DNA of 64,000 bases. Source: Flavobacterium sp. AG291 (GTDB lineage Bacteria > Bacteroidota > Bacteroidia > Flavobacteriales > Flavobacteriaceae). Below, piece after piece: positions 1 through 7,910 of this stretch; the stretch's first letter is position 1; each line of letters opens with the position of its first letter. The DNA lies in assembly GCF_003350375.1 (NCBI RefSeq), contig NZ_QQAR01000005.1, positions 124,001 through 188,000 of the forward strand, written 5' to 3'. A program made the translations under genes and the position numbers. The notes under the pieces were generated by a model, which made no database searches, was not told the origin of the DNA, and saw nothing but the letters and a program-made list of their open reading frames with translations.

Positions 1-31
1 GAGGCAAAAAATATGCAACGATAATATACTG

Positions 32-58
32 ACCGCCCCAACAGGGGCGGTTTTTATT
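32..58 (+). terminator. Intrinsic terminator of a gene upstream of the window
   Basis: ACCGCCCC, a four-base loop and GGGGCGGT are followed by a T-rich run. The gene it ends lies before base 1. Confidence 0.75.
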
Positions 59-94
59 TTTATGTGGATTGGAGGTCGGAAGTTTATGCGTTTT

Positions 95-690
95 GTCATT
101 CTGAACGGAATGTAGTGGAGTGAAGAATCTCATACTACAAATAGAGATCCTTCGTACCTCAGGATGACAAAGCGATATGTGTCATTCTGAACGGAATGTA
201 ATGGAGTGAAGAATCTCATACTACAAATAGAGATCCTTCGTACCTCAGGATGACAAAGCGTTATTTGTCATTCTGAACGGAATGTAATGGAGTGAAGAAT
301 CTCATGCTACAAATAGAGATCCTTCGTACCTCAGGATGACAAAGCGTTATTTGTCATTCTGAACGGAATGTAATGGAGTGAAGAATCTCATGCTACAAAT
401 AGAGATCCTTCGTACCTCAGGATGACAAAGCGTTATGTGTCATTCTGAATGCAGCGCAGTGGAGTGAAGAATCTCATACTACAAATAGAGATCCTTCGTA
501 CCTCAGGATGACAAAGCGTTATGTGTAATTCTGAACGGAATGTAGTGGAGTGAAGAATCTCATGCTACAAATAGAGATCCTTCGTACCTCAGGATGACAA
601 AGCGTTATCTGTCATTCTGAATGCAGCGCAGTGGAGTGATAAATCTCATTCTACAATAGAGATTCTTCCTTCGTCAGAATGACAAACATT
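95..690. repeat. Tandem array, seven units of exactly 86 bp (GTCATTCTGAA family)
   Basis: Units begin at 95, 181, 267, 353, 439, 525 and 611, a constant 86 bp step. Each unit is an imperfect palindrome: it opens with GTCATTCTGAACGGAATG, passes through GAAGAATCTC, a short centre CATACTACAAATA, then GAGATCCTTCGTACCTC, and closes with AGGATGACA. The units differ at a few sites (AACGGAATGTA versus ATGCAGCGCAG), and the last one is diverged after about 640. Single copies of the same family recur at 1161-1234, 2817-2882, 10753-10829, 15806-15912, 20261-20346 and 51905-52016. There is no open reading frame of interest across 1-756, so the stretch is repeat only. Confidence 0.95.
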
Positions 691-713
691 ACGTGAAACA
701 TCTTTCAGCACGT

Positions 714-1129
714 GTCATTCTGAATGCAGCGCAGCGAAATGAAGAATCTAAAAATCTCAATCCTGGATTTCATCATTCAAAAACCTCCATTGAGGATTAA
801 ATTCATTTATTAATGCATCTTTTTTAGCCCTTGTCCAGCCTTTTATTTCCTTTTCCCTGTCAATTCCTGTTTCGGCATCCTGATAATGTTCAAAATAAAC
901 AAGATAATAACACCTATATTTAGTTGTGAACGCTTTTGAATTAGCTTCGGGATTTTGATGAAAATACAGTCTGTTTTTCAATTCATTTGTAAAGCCGGTA
1001 TATAGAACTGTTTTCTTTTTATTTGTAAGGATATAGACATAGTAATTATGTGTACCTAATGTTTTGTGCATCTTTTTAGTTTTATATGTAAATCTAATAA
1101 TTTTTAGATTCTTCCTTCGTCAGAATGAC
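714..1129. repeat. Split palindromic repeat with a GIY-YIG gene between its arms
   Basis: The left arm (714-749) starts GTCATTCTGAATGCAGCG and ends GAAGAATCT. The right arm (1106-1129) starts AGATTCTTCC and ends CAGAATGAC. In intact copies, such as 1161-1234, these two arms are separated by only about 15 bp. Here about 356 bp holding the GIY-YIG gene lie between them, so the gene occupies the loop of the palindrome. Confidence 0.75.
757..1071 (-). CDS. GIY-YIG nuclease superfamily small protein
   Basis: A 104-residue protein consisting essentially of one GIY-YIG domain. The signature is read as YYVYILTN near residues 10-17, YTGFTN near 25-30 and the conserved Arg in the following helix (KNRLYFHQ). 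A later ETGIDREKEIKGW segment carries the Glu expected to bind metal. This matches the UPF0213/YhbQ-like single-domain group, whose cellular role is unsettled; hydrolysis of DNA ends or flaps is inferred from the fold only. No other gene is linked to it. It sits between the two arms of the GTCATTCTGAA palindrome, and its 3' end abuts the left arm. Family assignment is firm; mobility is inference. Confidence 0.85.
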   Translation of the reverse strand: MHKTLGTHNYYVYILTNKKKTVLYTGFTNELKNRLYFHQNPEANSKAFTTKYRCYYLVYFEHYQDAETGIDREKEIKGWTRAKKDALINEFNPQWRFLNDEIQD

Positions 1130-1160
1130 AAAACGTTACGTTGAATACTTACGGCTCACT

Positions 1161-1300
1161 GTCATCCTGAATGCAGCGCAGCGAAATGAAGAATCTCATA
1201 CTACAAATAGAGATTCTTCGTACCTCAGAATGACAAACATTACGTGAAACACCTTTCAGCACGTGTCATTCTGAATGCAGCGCAGCGGAATGAAAAATCT
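1161..1300. repeat. Further GTCATTCTGAA-family palindromes
   Basis: A complete copy lies at 1161-1234. A left half-copy (GTCATTCTGAATGCAGCGC onward) starts near 1266 and runs to about 1300. They sit in the promoter-side spacer of the secreted-protein gene at 1376. Confidence 0.85.
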
Positions 1301-1375
1301 AAAATCCAATACTGATAAAATTTTAACAGGATTAATTTTATTTGACTATTATTGTATTGCTAACCAAGACCATAT

Positions 1376-1984
1376 ATGAAAAAACTATTACTCCTATTAC
1401 TGCTGTGCCCTGTTTTGGCTATAGCCAAAACCATCCTTCCCGGCACGATTACCTTTAACGACAACACTACACGAACAGGCCTGATAGAAATTCAGAACGA
1501 CTACAAGCAGCAACGCATCTTTTTTAAGACCGACAAAAGAGCCAAGAAAGAAACCATTTCTATCGACGATGTGCAATTTTATGTGGTGAGCAATGAAGCC
1601 GACGAACAAATTAAATTCTACACGCTAAAGCTGGCTGTTGTACCCGCCTTTAGCACTAAGTATAAGATCTCAGATAAAAAATCGTGGGTACGCCTTGAGA
1701 AAGCAGGGGAAGTAAACATCATAACCGCATGGAATGCAAACGGGGCTGTATATTACCTGCACAAACCCCACGAAGACTTTGCGCGCTATCTGATTACCCT
1801 GTATGGCGAAAATGGCTGCTGCAGCCACTTTAAGATGTTTAAATTTGACATGGAAAGAATTTTTAAGGACGACTGCCCTGCCCTGGTAAAAGCACTTGAC
1901 ACACTGGATAAAGACGAGTTTAGAGCCAATGGCCCTTTTTTAGCAGCGATACTATTTACTCAGTATTGCGATATTCATGAGTAA
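1376..1984 (+). CDS. Secreted protein of unknown function, paralogue of the next gene
   Basis: A 202-residue protein with an N-terminal signal peptide (MKKLLLLLLLCPVLAIAK, cleavage probably after AIA). The mature part begins with a PGTITFNDNTTRTGLIEI segment followed by alternating beta-strand-like stretches. The next gene has the same opening (PGTITFNDGNTKTGFIEI), the same KYKISDKKSWVRL/EYKIESKKSWLKL block near residue 95 and the same ECPA/DCPAL(V)-type Cys segment near the C-terminus, so the pair arose by tandem duplication. I recognise no characterised domain. Export to periplasm or envelope is inferred from the signal peptide. The start is chosen because it leaves an intact signal peptide. 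Confidence 0.8.
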   Translation: MKKLLLLLLLCPVLAIAKTILPGTITFNDNTTRTGLIEIQNDYKQQRIFFKTDKRAKKETISIDDVQFYVVSNEADEQIKFYTLKLAVVPAFSTKYKISDKKSWVRLEKAGEVNIITAWNANGAVYYLHKPHEDFARYLITLYGENGCCSHFKMFKFDMERIFKDDCPALVKALDTLDKDEFRANGPFLAAILFTQYCDIHE

Positions 1985-2087
1985 TATGTTAAGCATGACT
2001 CTTATAATCACCAATTAATTCATCTTTAAAATTTTAGCCGGGTCAATTCGGTTTTTCATGTATATTCGCGGCCAGAAAAAAACAAAC

Positions 2088-2714
2088 ATGAAAAAACTAT
2101 TACTCTTACTGTTGCTATGTCCTCTTATGGCAATAGCCAAATTTTATCCGGGAACAATAACCTTTAATGATGGCAATACAAAGACGGGGTTTATTGAAAT
2201 ACCTTCTTTCAGCTCACAAAAACTAAAATTCAGAGCTGAAGAGAAAGGAGATACTGAGAAATTCTCTATCAACGATGTAAAGAAATTTACACTTGCTTTA
2301 GAAAAAGGCGAAACTACTTACTTCGCTCTTAATCTGGCCGATGTTAAAACATTTAAAAAAGAATATAAAATTGAGAGTAAAAAATCTTGGTTAAAACTGT
2401 TTACTCAAGGAAATGGATTAAATATTATGGAGATGTATTCTCCTCCCTATGACGGTGGGGGAATAGCTCCTGTTTCTCAGGATGCATTATATTATTTCTT
2501 CTGGAAACCGGAAAACACTTATTGCACTTATTTTCATGCAGAATATGGTGTAAGAGCCATCGGCGAGTTCAGGGTTTTAAAACAACATATAGAATTAAAC
2601 TTTGAAAAAGAGTGCCCTGCAATGGTAGAAAAACTTGATAAAGAAAAATTCAATGAACGTTTTATGGAATATATAATGGAGCTTTACAATGAAAACTGTG
2701 GAAGCACCAAATAA
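2088..2714 (+). CDS. Secreted protein of unknown function, tandem paralogue
   Basis: A 208-residue protein starting at the ATG that gives a clean signal peptide (MKKLLLLLLLCPLMAIAK); an in-frame ATG 30 bases upstream would bury it. The signal peptide is almost identical to that of the gene at 1376, while the mature parts are more diverged, sharing the GTITFNDG opening, the KSWLKL block and a late Cys-Pro-Ala. It is predicted exported and soluble, with no lipobox and no membrane helix after the signal. A hairpin with AAAGACT/AGTCTTT stems follows the stop. No function can be assigned. Confidence 0.8.
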   Translation: MKKLLLLLLLCPLMAIAKFYPGTITFNDGNTKTGFIEIPSFSSQKLKFRAEEKGDTEKFSINDVKKFTLALEKGETTYFALNLADVKTFKKEYKIESKKSWLKLFTQGNGLNIMEMYSPPYDGGGIAPVSQDALYYFFWKPENTYCTYFHAEYGVRAIGEFRVLKQHIELNFEKECPAMVEKLDKEKFNERFMEYIMELYNENCGSTK

Positions 2715-2717
2715 ATC

Positions 2718-2737
2718 AAAGACTCTCCGGAGTCTTT
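2718..2737 (+). terminator. Short hairpin after the secreted-protein pair
   Basis: AAAGACT and AGTCTTT form a stem directly after the stop codon at 2714, with a weak T-rich tail. Confidence 0.45.
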
Positions 2738-3024
2738 AGTTTATTTTGTATCTAAATCACCCCCAATCACAAAAGCTTCTGATTCTTTTCAAGCAATTAC
2801 AAAACTGTCATTCTGTACGGAAAGCAGTGGAGTGAAGAATCTATTGCCGTGAACAGAGAGATTGTTCATACCACAGAGTGACAAAACACAACACATAATG
2901 AGGCTCTGTAATTCTGAACAGAATACAGTGAAGTGAAGAATCAACAAATAAACTTTTCCCAAATCCGCATTCAGATACCTTCCATATCAATAATTCGATT
3001 ATTTTTGCGGGTAAAATTCTAATA
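2738..3024. repeat. Spacer with GTCATTCTGAA-family repeats upstream of lspA
   Basis: A full diverged copy lies at 2817-2882 and a half copy around 2909-2945. A TATTTTTG box (TAnnTTTG type) at 3000-3007 is a plausible -7 element for lspA; I see no good TTTG at the usual -33 distance. Confidence 0.7.
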
Positions 3025-3618
3025 ATGTCTTTAAAGAAAGCCTATCTTATTGTCATACTGGTACTGATAATAGACCAATTGTCAAAAATTTACATCAAAA
3101 CCAACTTCATGCTTGAGGGTGAAGTTACCGTTTTTGAGTGGTTCAGGATACGCTTTATAGAAAATGAAGGCATGGCCTGGGGTGCCAAGATTCCGGGATC
3201 TTATGGCAAATTATTCCTTACCCTTTTCAGGATTGTGGCTGTAGCCGGTATAGGCTGGTGGCTGAATGATGCTGTAAAGAAAAGACAATCAAACTATCTT
3301 ATTGTTTCGATAGCCCTGATTCTTGCAGGAGCTTTCGGAAACATTATAGACTCTGTATTTTATGGGGTAATATTCGACCACAGCCACGGACAGGTAGCTA
3401 CGCTGTTCTCAGACCACCCGTATGGCACTTTGTTTCATGGTAAAGTGGTAGATATGCTGTACTTCCCATTGTTCAGCGGTACCTTCCCTGATTGGTTCCC
3501 AATTTGGGGTGGCGAGTACTTTAACTTCTTCAATGCCATCTTTAACATTGCCGATGCCGCTATCTCTGTAGGTGTGGGTATACTTATCGTATTCAACAAA
3601 AAGGCATTCGCTAAATAG
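3025..3618 (+). CDS. lspA: Lipoprotein signal peptidase II
   Basis: A 197-residue inner-membrane aspartyl peptidase that cleaves prolipoproteins just before the lipid-modified Cys. Visible family marks are DQLSK at residues 17-21, NEGMAWG at 47-53, GNIIDSVFYG with one catalytic Asp around residue 110, and FNIADAAIS with the second catalytic Asp near 175. There are four hydrophobic segments. An extra loop between the GNIID and VVDM segments (HSHGQVATLFSDHPYG and beyond) makes it longer than the E. coli enzyme, as is usual in Bacteroidetes. Its substrates in this window include the lipoproteins with LFSC, LFAC and LFTAC boxes. It stands alone, facing the convergent cyclo-ligase gene. Confidence 0.95.
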   Translation: MSLKKAYLIVILVLIIDQLSKIYIKTNFMLEGEVTVFEWFRIRFIENEGMAWGAKIPGSYGKLFLTLFRIVAVAGIGWWLNDAVKKRQSNYLIVSIALILAGAFGNIIDSVFYGVIFDHSHGQVATLFSDHPYGTLFHGKVVDMLYFPLFSGTFPDWFPIWGGEYFNFFNAIFNIADAAISVGVGILIVFNKKAFAK

Positions 3619-3684
3619 AGTTTGCAGTATTCAGTCTCAGTCGGCAGACCACTCATTACTGAAAACTGTGACTGCGACTGAAAA

Positions 3685-4248
3685 CTAAAACGAATAAACT
3701 TTCTCCGGCGTTACACAGTAATCCAACGGTACATCCGTATCAAAAACATCAATAGTCTCGTTTTCTGCCTCAAAAAAGGATAAGCCTATTGTTATCACAT
3801 CTTTTTTGCATTCGCTCAGGAAACGGTCGTAAAAACCTTTTCCGTAGCCTACGCGCTGTCCCTTTTCGTCAAACGCAAGTAGCGGAACAAAGACCACATC
3901 GATTTTATCAGACGGCACCTCTATACCATCAACCGGCTCAGGAATCCCAAACTTATTTTTTACCAGCTTTGTATTGTCCGTAAGCAGAAAATGTATCATG
4001 CGGTGCGTTTCAAAATCCGACCTTGATACGATAACCTCCTTATCCTTTCCGGCAAGAAGATGAAGAATAAAATCAGTATGCACCTCACGCTGCTCCTCCA
4101 TCGTCAGGAACAGGTGGAAATAAGTCTTATCCCAAATATCAAGCGAAAGTACCTTGTTGGCAATAGCAAGGCTTTTATCTTCTATCGCTTGAGGCGATAA
4201 TGCCTGGCGCAGGTTTTTGTAATGAAGGCGTAGTGCGGGTTTGTCCAT
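3685..4248 (-). CDS. 5-formyltetrahydrofolate cyclo-ligase
   Basis: A 187-residue protein of the MTHFS/YgfA family, converting 5-formyl-THF with ATP to 5,10-methenyl-THF in one-carbon metabolism. The diagnostic GQRVGYGKGFYDRFL segment (phosphate- and Mg-binding) lies near residues 131-145, and an N-terminal basic stretch (LRLHYKNLRQAL) matches the ATP-binding start of the family. Full length, cytosolic. It converges with lspA across a 66-base spacer that contains a CAGTCTCAGTCGGCAG-type intergenic repeat. The adjacent gene on its 5' side is the repeat-borne DUF559 gene, which seems unrelated. Confidence 0.92.
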   Translation of the reverse strand: MDKPALRLHYKNLRQALSPQAIEDKSLAIANKVLSLDIWDKTYFHLFLTMEEQREVHTDFILHLLAGKDKEVIVSRSDFETHRMIHFLLTDNTKLVKNKFGIPEPVDGIEVPSDKIDVVFVPLLAFDEKGQRVGYGKGFYDRFLSECKKDVITIGLSFFEAENETIDVFDTDVPLDYCVTPEKVYSF

Positions 4249-4333
4249 AAAGCAAATATAGGAAGTTTACGGTTTACAACTATGGAACGCGGATGCCGTG
4301 GATCTGGGCGGATGATACGGATTCAGCAACAGT

Positions 4334-4846
4334 GGTTTCCCCTCCCTTGGAGGGGTGCCCGTAGGGCGGGGTGGTTAAAACTAACAGAATTCTGTAACAA
4401 TATATACCTCTAGTTCTTTCAGAACATTTGCAAGATCATTTCTTACTCTAAATTCTGATATTCTGTAAATTCTCAAACTTAATGACTTAAGAAACCTATC
4501 ACGCACCGCATCATAAACATCTTTATCATTATGACTTGAACCATCGATTTCAATGATTAATCCGAGTGATTTTACGTAAAAGTCTACTATGTAATTACCT
4601 ATTATGCGCTGCCTGTCAAAATCAATCCCGAAAAATGATTTTTTCTTTACCTGATTCCAGAAAACAACTTCTGAAACTACACCCATTTTTCTAAGCTTTT
4701 TTGCTCTATCGGATAAAGCAGGATTATACGGCAGATTTTGAATAAAATTCTTATATATCGGAACCGAATTAATCTCGAGTAAAATTTCTTTTTGCATAAT
4801 TTGAACCACCCCGGCTTTCAGCCACCCCTCCAAAGGAGGGGAAACC
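4334..4846. repeat. Palindromic element with arms flanking a DUF559 gene
   Basis: The left arm (4334-4376) begins GGTTTCCCCTCC, continues GGAGGGGTG and ends GGGGTGGTT. The right arm (4804-4846) is its inverted partner, beginning AACCACCCCG, then CACCCCTCC and ending GGAGGGGAAACC. The DUF559 gene fills the space between. The same two arms with only about 25 bp between them occur at 22647-22756, and a lone left arm occurs at 15987-16033. A GGAACGCGGAT-type repeat (4283-4328) abuts the left arm. Confidence 0.85.
4381..4797 (-). CDS. DUF559 (vsr-like PD-(D/E)XK fold) putative nuclease
   Basis: A 138-residue protein from the ATG at 4797. An upstream in-frame ATG at 4833 would make the first residues from the repeat arm itself (GWLKAGVV), so I reject it. 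The body matches DUF559: LSDRAKKLRKMGVVSEVVFWNQVKKK, FGIDFDRQRIIGNYIVDFYVKSLGLIIEIDGSSHN with the D...EIDG acidic pair, and a late RFLKSLSLRIYRISEFRVR strand. The fold is that of very-short-patch-repair-type endonucleases; no substrate is known. It lies wholly inside an inverted-repeat element and has no functional neighbours. Family call firm, activity inferred. Confidence 0.85.
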   Translation of the reverse strand: MQKEILLEINSVPIYKNFIQNLPYNPALSDRAKKLRKMGVVSEVVFWNQVKKKSFFGIDFDRQRIIGNYIVDFYVKSLGLIIEIDGSSHNDKDVYDAVRDRFLKSLSLRIYRISEFRVRNDLANVLKELEVYIVTEFC

Positions 4847-4965
4847 TATTAGTACATTAATAAAAACTAAGATAGTAAATTTGCGTTCCACCACCCCCAA
4901 TGTTAAGTTTTCAACTTTGCCGCAATCCTTAACATTGAAAAACCGTTTATTCAGTTTTCCTGTGT

Positions 4966-4973
4966 TAATTTTG
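4966..4973 (+). promoter_or_regulatory. -7 box of the gene at 5009
   Basis: TAATTTTG fits the Bacteroidetes TAnnTTTG -7 element and lies 36 bases before the ATG. A TTTA at 4946-4949 is only a rough -33 match. Confidence 0.5.
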
Positions 4974-5008
4974 CGTTACCAAAATGTAAACTATAATTAT
5001 CAAGACCC

Positions 5009-5332
5009 ATGAACAGGACAGATTTAAGACTGGTGCAGTACTCAGTAACTCAAAAAGTAAAATCTAAAAAAAGTAAAAAATCAACTTCTAAGAAAGTAAA
5101 AGCAATAGGATATTTCCACATTTGGGGTGCTAACGCCGACAAAAAAGGAAACGAAAAATTCTATGCCCTTATTGAAGATGCTAACACAGGAAGCCTTGTA
5201 GAAGTAGCGCACAAAGACGTTCGTTTCCTTACTGAAGACGAAGTGGAGATGCTTTACAACCAGACGGAAGAAATTCTTTTAAAAGAAGAGGCTGTTGCCG
5301 AAGGCCCGGCTGAAGAAGCTAAAGCCGAATAA
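5009..5332 (+). CDS. Small basic/acidic conserved hypothetical protein
   Basis: A 107-residue cytosolic protein. After a short N-terminal strand comes a strongly basic run (KVKSKKSKKSTSKKVKA, residues about 17-33), then a beta-rich middle (IGYFHIWGANADKKGNEKFYALIEDANTG) and an acidic, Ala/Glu-rich tail ending EGPAEEAKAE. I recognise no named family. The composition would suit a nucleic-acid- or protein-binding accessory, but that is a guess. It has its own -7 box and a strong terminator at 5372-5402, so it is probably monocistronic. Confidence 0.75.
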   Translation: MNRTDLRLVQYSVTQKVKSKKSKKSTSKKVKAIGYFHIWGANADKKGNEKFYALIEDANTGSLVEVAHKDVRFLTEDEVEMLYNQTEEILLKEEAVAEGPAEEAKAE

Positions 5333-5371
5333 GCCCACACACAGTCCTGAAAAAAATAAACACACGAAAGC

Positions 5372-5402
5372 AAAATGCCGCCTCTACAGGGCGGCATTTT
5401 TG
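5372..5402 (+). terminator. Intrinsic terminator
   Basis: A GCCGCC/GGCGGC stem with A and T runs on its two sides (AAAATGCC ... GGCATTTTT), 40 bases after the stop of the gene at 5009. Confidence 0.8.
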
Positions 5403-5444
5403 TTTATTCGGTTATTTGTTTATTCGAAGCTGCACTCATTATTT

Positions 5445-5986
5445 GGACACGGATCCCGATAGCTATCGGGACGGATTAGGCAGATTACACGGATTTTTTA
5501 TAATTGCGAATAATTTATTATTTTAGCTTAAATCTTACAAATCGAAAGTGAGCTCAATACTTCATAAACAACTTACAGGAGATATATTAAAAGCATTCTA
5601 TGACGTTTACAATGAACTGGGCTATGGCTTTTTAGAAAGAGTATATCAAAATGCTCTTTTTATCGAACTGAAATCAAGAGGTTTTGAAGTAGAAGCGCAG
5701 AAATCAATTACCGTATATTATAAAGGAACTCAGGTAGGCAATTATATTGCAGATATTATAGTTAACAAAACTGTTATACTAGAACTAAAAGCCTGTGCGG
5801 ATATCCATGATGAGTTTGAATTCCAATTATTAAATTATTTAAAAGGAACTGACTGCGAAGTGGGATTACTTCTTAACTTTGGCAAGGAACCGGAATTCAT
5901 AAGGAAGATATTTACAAATGATAAAAAAATCATCGCCCTAAAATAAATCAGTGAAAATCTGCCCAATCCGCGTCATCTGTGTTCCA
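5445..5986. repeat. GGAACACGGATGACGCGGATT-family arms flanking a GxxExxY gene
   Basis: The left arm (5445-5499) reads GGACACGGAT, an inserted CCCGATAGCTATCGGG palindrome, then ACGGATTAGGCAGATTACAC and GGATTTTTT. The right arm (5946-5986), read on the reverse strand, gives GGAACACAGATGACGCGGAT then TGGGCAGATTTTC. The arms are inverted relative to each other with the GxxExxY gene between them. Solo copies of the family stand at 4283-4328, 13417-13462, 15932-15982, 21952-22017, 22494-22537 and 23371-23430. Confidence 0.75.
5548..5946 (+). CDS. GxxExxY protein (PDDEXK_3-like putative nuclease)
   Basis: A 132-residue protein with a GTG start. The family signature GYGFLERVYQNAL (G..ExxY) is near residues 26-38. 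It is followed by the strand QVGNYIADIIVNKTVILELKA, giving the D...ELKA acid-acid-Lys arrangement of the PD-(D/E)XK fold, and a C-terminal QLLNYLKGTDCEVGLLLNFG segment. Members are usually called hypothetical; nuclease activity is inferred from the active-site pattern. The gene fills the space between two inverted repeat arms and stops exactly where the right arm begins. A second, clearly different copy is in the bat operon (54419-54799). Confidence 0.85.
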   Translation: MSSILHKQLTGDILKAFYDVYNELGYGFLERVYQNALFIELKSRGFEVEAQKSITVYYKGTQVGNYIADIIVNKTVILELKACADIHDEFEFQLLNYLKGTDCEVGLLLNFGKEPEFIRKIFTNDKKIIALK

Positions 5987-6012
5987 TTAATTTATAATTT
6001 TAAAAGAGTATC

Positions 6013-6660
6013 ATGAAAATAGAAATATGGAGCGATATCATGTGTCCGTTTTGCTACATCGGCAAAAGACGTTTTGATACCGCTATGGAGCAATTTGCCC
6101 ACAAAGACAAAGTAGAGGTGGTATGGAAAAGCTTTATACTTTCACCCGACCTGCAAACTGACCCTTCCAAAAACATCAACGAAATGCTTGCCGAACACAA
6201 AGGCATACCGGTAGAAGAGGCTGCTGAGATGAACGCTTATGTTACTAAAATGGCCGCCGAGACAGGGCTAACGTACAACTTTGATACTGCCATACCGGCA
6301 AACACGTTTAACGCCCACCGATTCATTCATTTTGCGGCAGATCATGGCAAGGCTGCCGAAGCCGAAGAAAAGCTGTTTGCCGCTTACTTTACCGAAGGTC
6401 GTAACATAGACGATGCCCCTACCCTTGTAGATATAGCCATCGAACTTGGCCTGGACACTGATAAACTGGCACACGCCATGGGCAGCAATGGTTATGTACA
6501 GGAAGTAACTACCGACCTGATGCAGGCCCAAAGTGTTGGCGTGCGTGGCGTACCTTTCTTTGCTTTTAACCGCAAGTATGCCATTAGCGGAGCACAGCCT
6601 GTAGAAGCTTTTTTAGAAACGCTGGAAAAAGTATTTGCAGAGGAAAATAGCGTTCAGTAA
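6013..6660 (+). CDS. DsbA-family oxidoreductase, FrnE type
   Basis: A 215-residue thioredoxin-fold protein with CPFC at residues 11-14 immediately after the first strand (IEIWSDIMCPFCYIGKRRF), an all-helical insertion, and a GVRGVPFFAFN stretch near residue 178 holding the cis-Pro next to the active site. The pattern is that of FrnE, cytosolic 2-hydroxychromene-isomerase-like thiol oxidoreductases, rather than periplasmic DsbA, and there is no signal peptide. Likely redox handling of an unknown substrate. Monocistronic, with a terminator at 6697-6722. Confidence 0.9.
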   Translation: MKIEIWSDIMCPFCYIGKRRFDTAMEQFAHKDKVEVVWKSFILSPDLQTDPSKNINEMLAEHKGIPVEEAAEMNAYVTKMAAETGLTYNFDTAIPANTFNAHRFIHFAADHGKAAEAEEKLFAAYFTEGRNIDDAPTLVDIAIELGLDTDKLAHAMGSNGYVQEVTTDLMQAQSVGVRGVPFFAFNRKYAISGAQPVEAFLETLEKVFAEENSVQ

Positions 6661-6696
6661 CAGTTACAGCATATACCCATACAAACACTACAATAA

Positions 6697-6722
6697 AAAA
6701 CGCTCCTTTACGGGAGCGTTAT
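6697..6722 (+). terminator. Bidirectional terminator between convergent genes
   Basis: CGCTCC and GGAGCG stems with A-run and T-run flanks. It also overlaps the 3' end of the - strand gene at 6708. Confidence 0.8.
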
Positions 6723-7514
6723 TGTATCGGCAAGACAGTTAATGTATTCCATAATCATATAACCATCGGTTACATCTGAAGTATAAGTACCTATCGTCTT
6801 ACGCACTATTTTGCTCTTTTTAAGCATTTCGAGTGCACTATTGTCTATTTTTATGCGTGGCCTTGTACTAAGGTTAGTATTTGCTCCTACTCTAAACACG
6901 TCAATTACCGCTTCCGGAAAATTAAGTTTAACCCCATTTTCCAACTGTAGTGTAAGACCTTTTACATCTTTATTTTTATAATTATCAGTACAAACCGCTA
7001 CCCTTAGTTTAAACTGTCCGTCTGCTGTCCTAAACAGGCTGATATCATCTAAAAGAGGGGTACGGGTTTCTTCTACATAGCCTTCGCCGGCAGATATCCA
7101 TTTTTTTCCTTTTTCGAGTCCGTTACAAAAATGCCCATCCGGAAAATCGATACCTCCCACCACTTCAAAAACAAAATCACATTTAGCCGTGGTATGATAA
7201 TCGAAATATACGATTCCTGTCTCGGGATTTTGAAGCGTTAGTACATAGTTAGTATAACGTGGTTTATAGTCTACAACTTTAAATGTTTTACCTTCAATTG
7301 AAGCGGCATCAGTGTAGCGTAAACCTTTTTTATAGAGCGAATGTATTTCGGCATCACTGTAAAATCCTTTATAACCAACACCTATCTCTGATTTTTTTAA
7401 CGGCAACACTTTCAATTCTTTACCCTTTAACAGATGAACGTCCTTACCCGGAAAGTTTTGAGCAAATGTAACAATGGAGAGTAAAGAACATAACAGCAAC
7501 ATTATCTTCTTCAT
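6708..7514 (-). CDS. Secreted protein of unknown function (paralogue of the gene at 25393)
   Basis: A 268-residue protein with a signal peptide ending ..VTFAQ. The mature part opens NFPGKDVHLLKGKELKVLPL, then GYKGFYSD, a VVGGIDFPDGHFCNGLEKG block near residue 120 and a C-terminal ILRKTIGTYTSDV-like strand with one Cys before the end. The protein at 25393-26661 repeats this plan (NFPGEKVELLNGKTLKVLP, GYRDFYKDA, EVIGGLNFPKDFFCNK, VKLNKYVSDVKNG) and adds an extra C-terminal domain. I do not recognise a named family. A periplasmic or surface location is inferred from the signal peptide. Confidence 0.8.
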   Translation of the reverse strand: MKKIMLLLCSLLSIVTFAQNFPGKDVHLLKGKELKVLPLKKSEIGVGYKGFYSDAEIHSLYKKGLRYTDAASIEGKTFKVVDYKPRYTNYVLTLQNPETGIVYFDYHTTAKCDFVFEVVGGIDFPDGHFCNGLEKGKKWISAGEGYVEETRTPLLDDISLFRTADGQFKLRVAVCTDNYKNKDVKGLTLQLENGVKLNFPEAVIDVFRVGANTNLSTRPRIKIDNSALEMLKKSKIVRKTIGTYTSDVTDGYMIMEYINCLADTITLP

Positions 7515-7736
7515 AGCAGTTTTTTCTTTTTTTTTGACAAATATATCTTCTTTAAGTTTTTTTAAACAGAATTATTCCTACTTTAACATTTTGAAAGAAA
7601 AAAGCTGCATTTTAACAGAGTTTTTTAACCGTTCGTCGAATAGAAATCATAATTACTGTCTATCTATACCCATAACAGCTTTATAAGATTTTTCCCTACT
7701 TTATTTGGTTGATTGTTGTTGGTTGTTGGTTGTCGG

Positions 7737-7850
7737 AAGCTTCACTCTCACCCAATAAAAAACGCAGCAAAATGCTGCGTTTCTATACAATTTGTATATA
7801 CTTTACAGACGTAGCAGTGCTACGTCTCTACCAAAAAACTATTATAGCTT
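7737..7850. repeat. Direct repeat copy 1 beside the leucine-rich lipoprotein gene
   Basis: The block contains an AAACGCAGCA/TGCTGCGTTT hairpin (7760-7782) and the near-perfect palindrome GACGTAGCAGTGCTACGTC (7808-7826), ending CTACCAAAAAACTA. The same block recurs in the same orientation at about 9205-9314, on the other side of the gene 7911-9125. The spacer 7515-7736 is AT-rich with no recognisable element. Confidence 0.85.
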
Positions 7851-7910
7851 CGGACTTATGACTTAAGACAAAATCAAATCAACAAATAACCAAATCCACG
7901 AATCAACTTT

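Noticed and set aside
95..690. CRISPR array
   Set aside because: The whole 86-bp unit repeats, including what would be spacers. There are no unique spacers and no cas genes.
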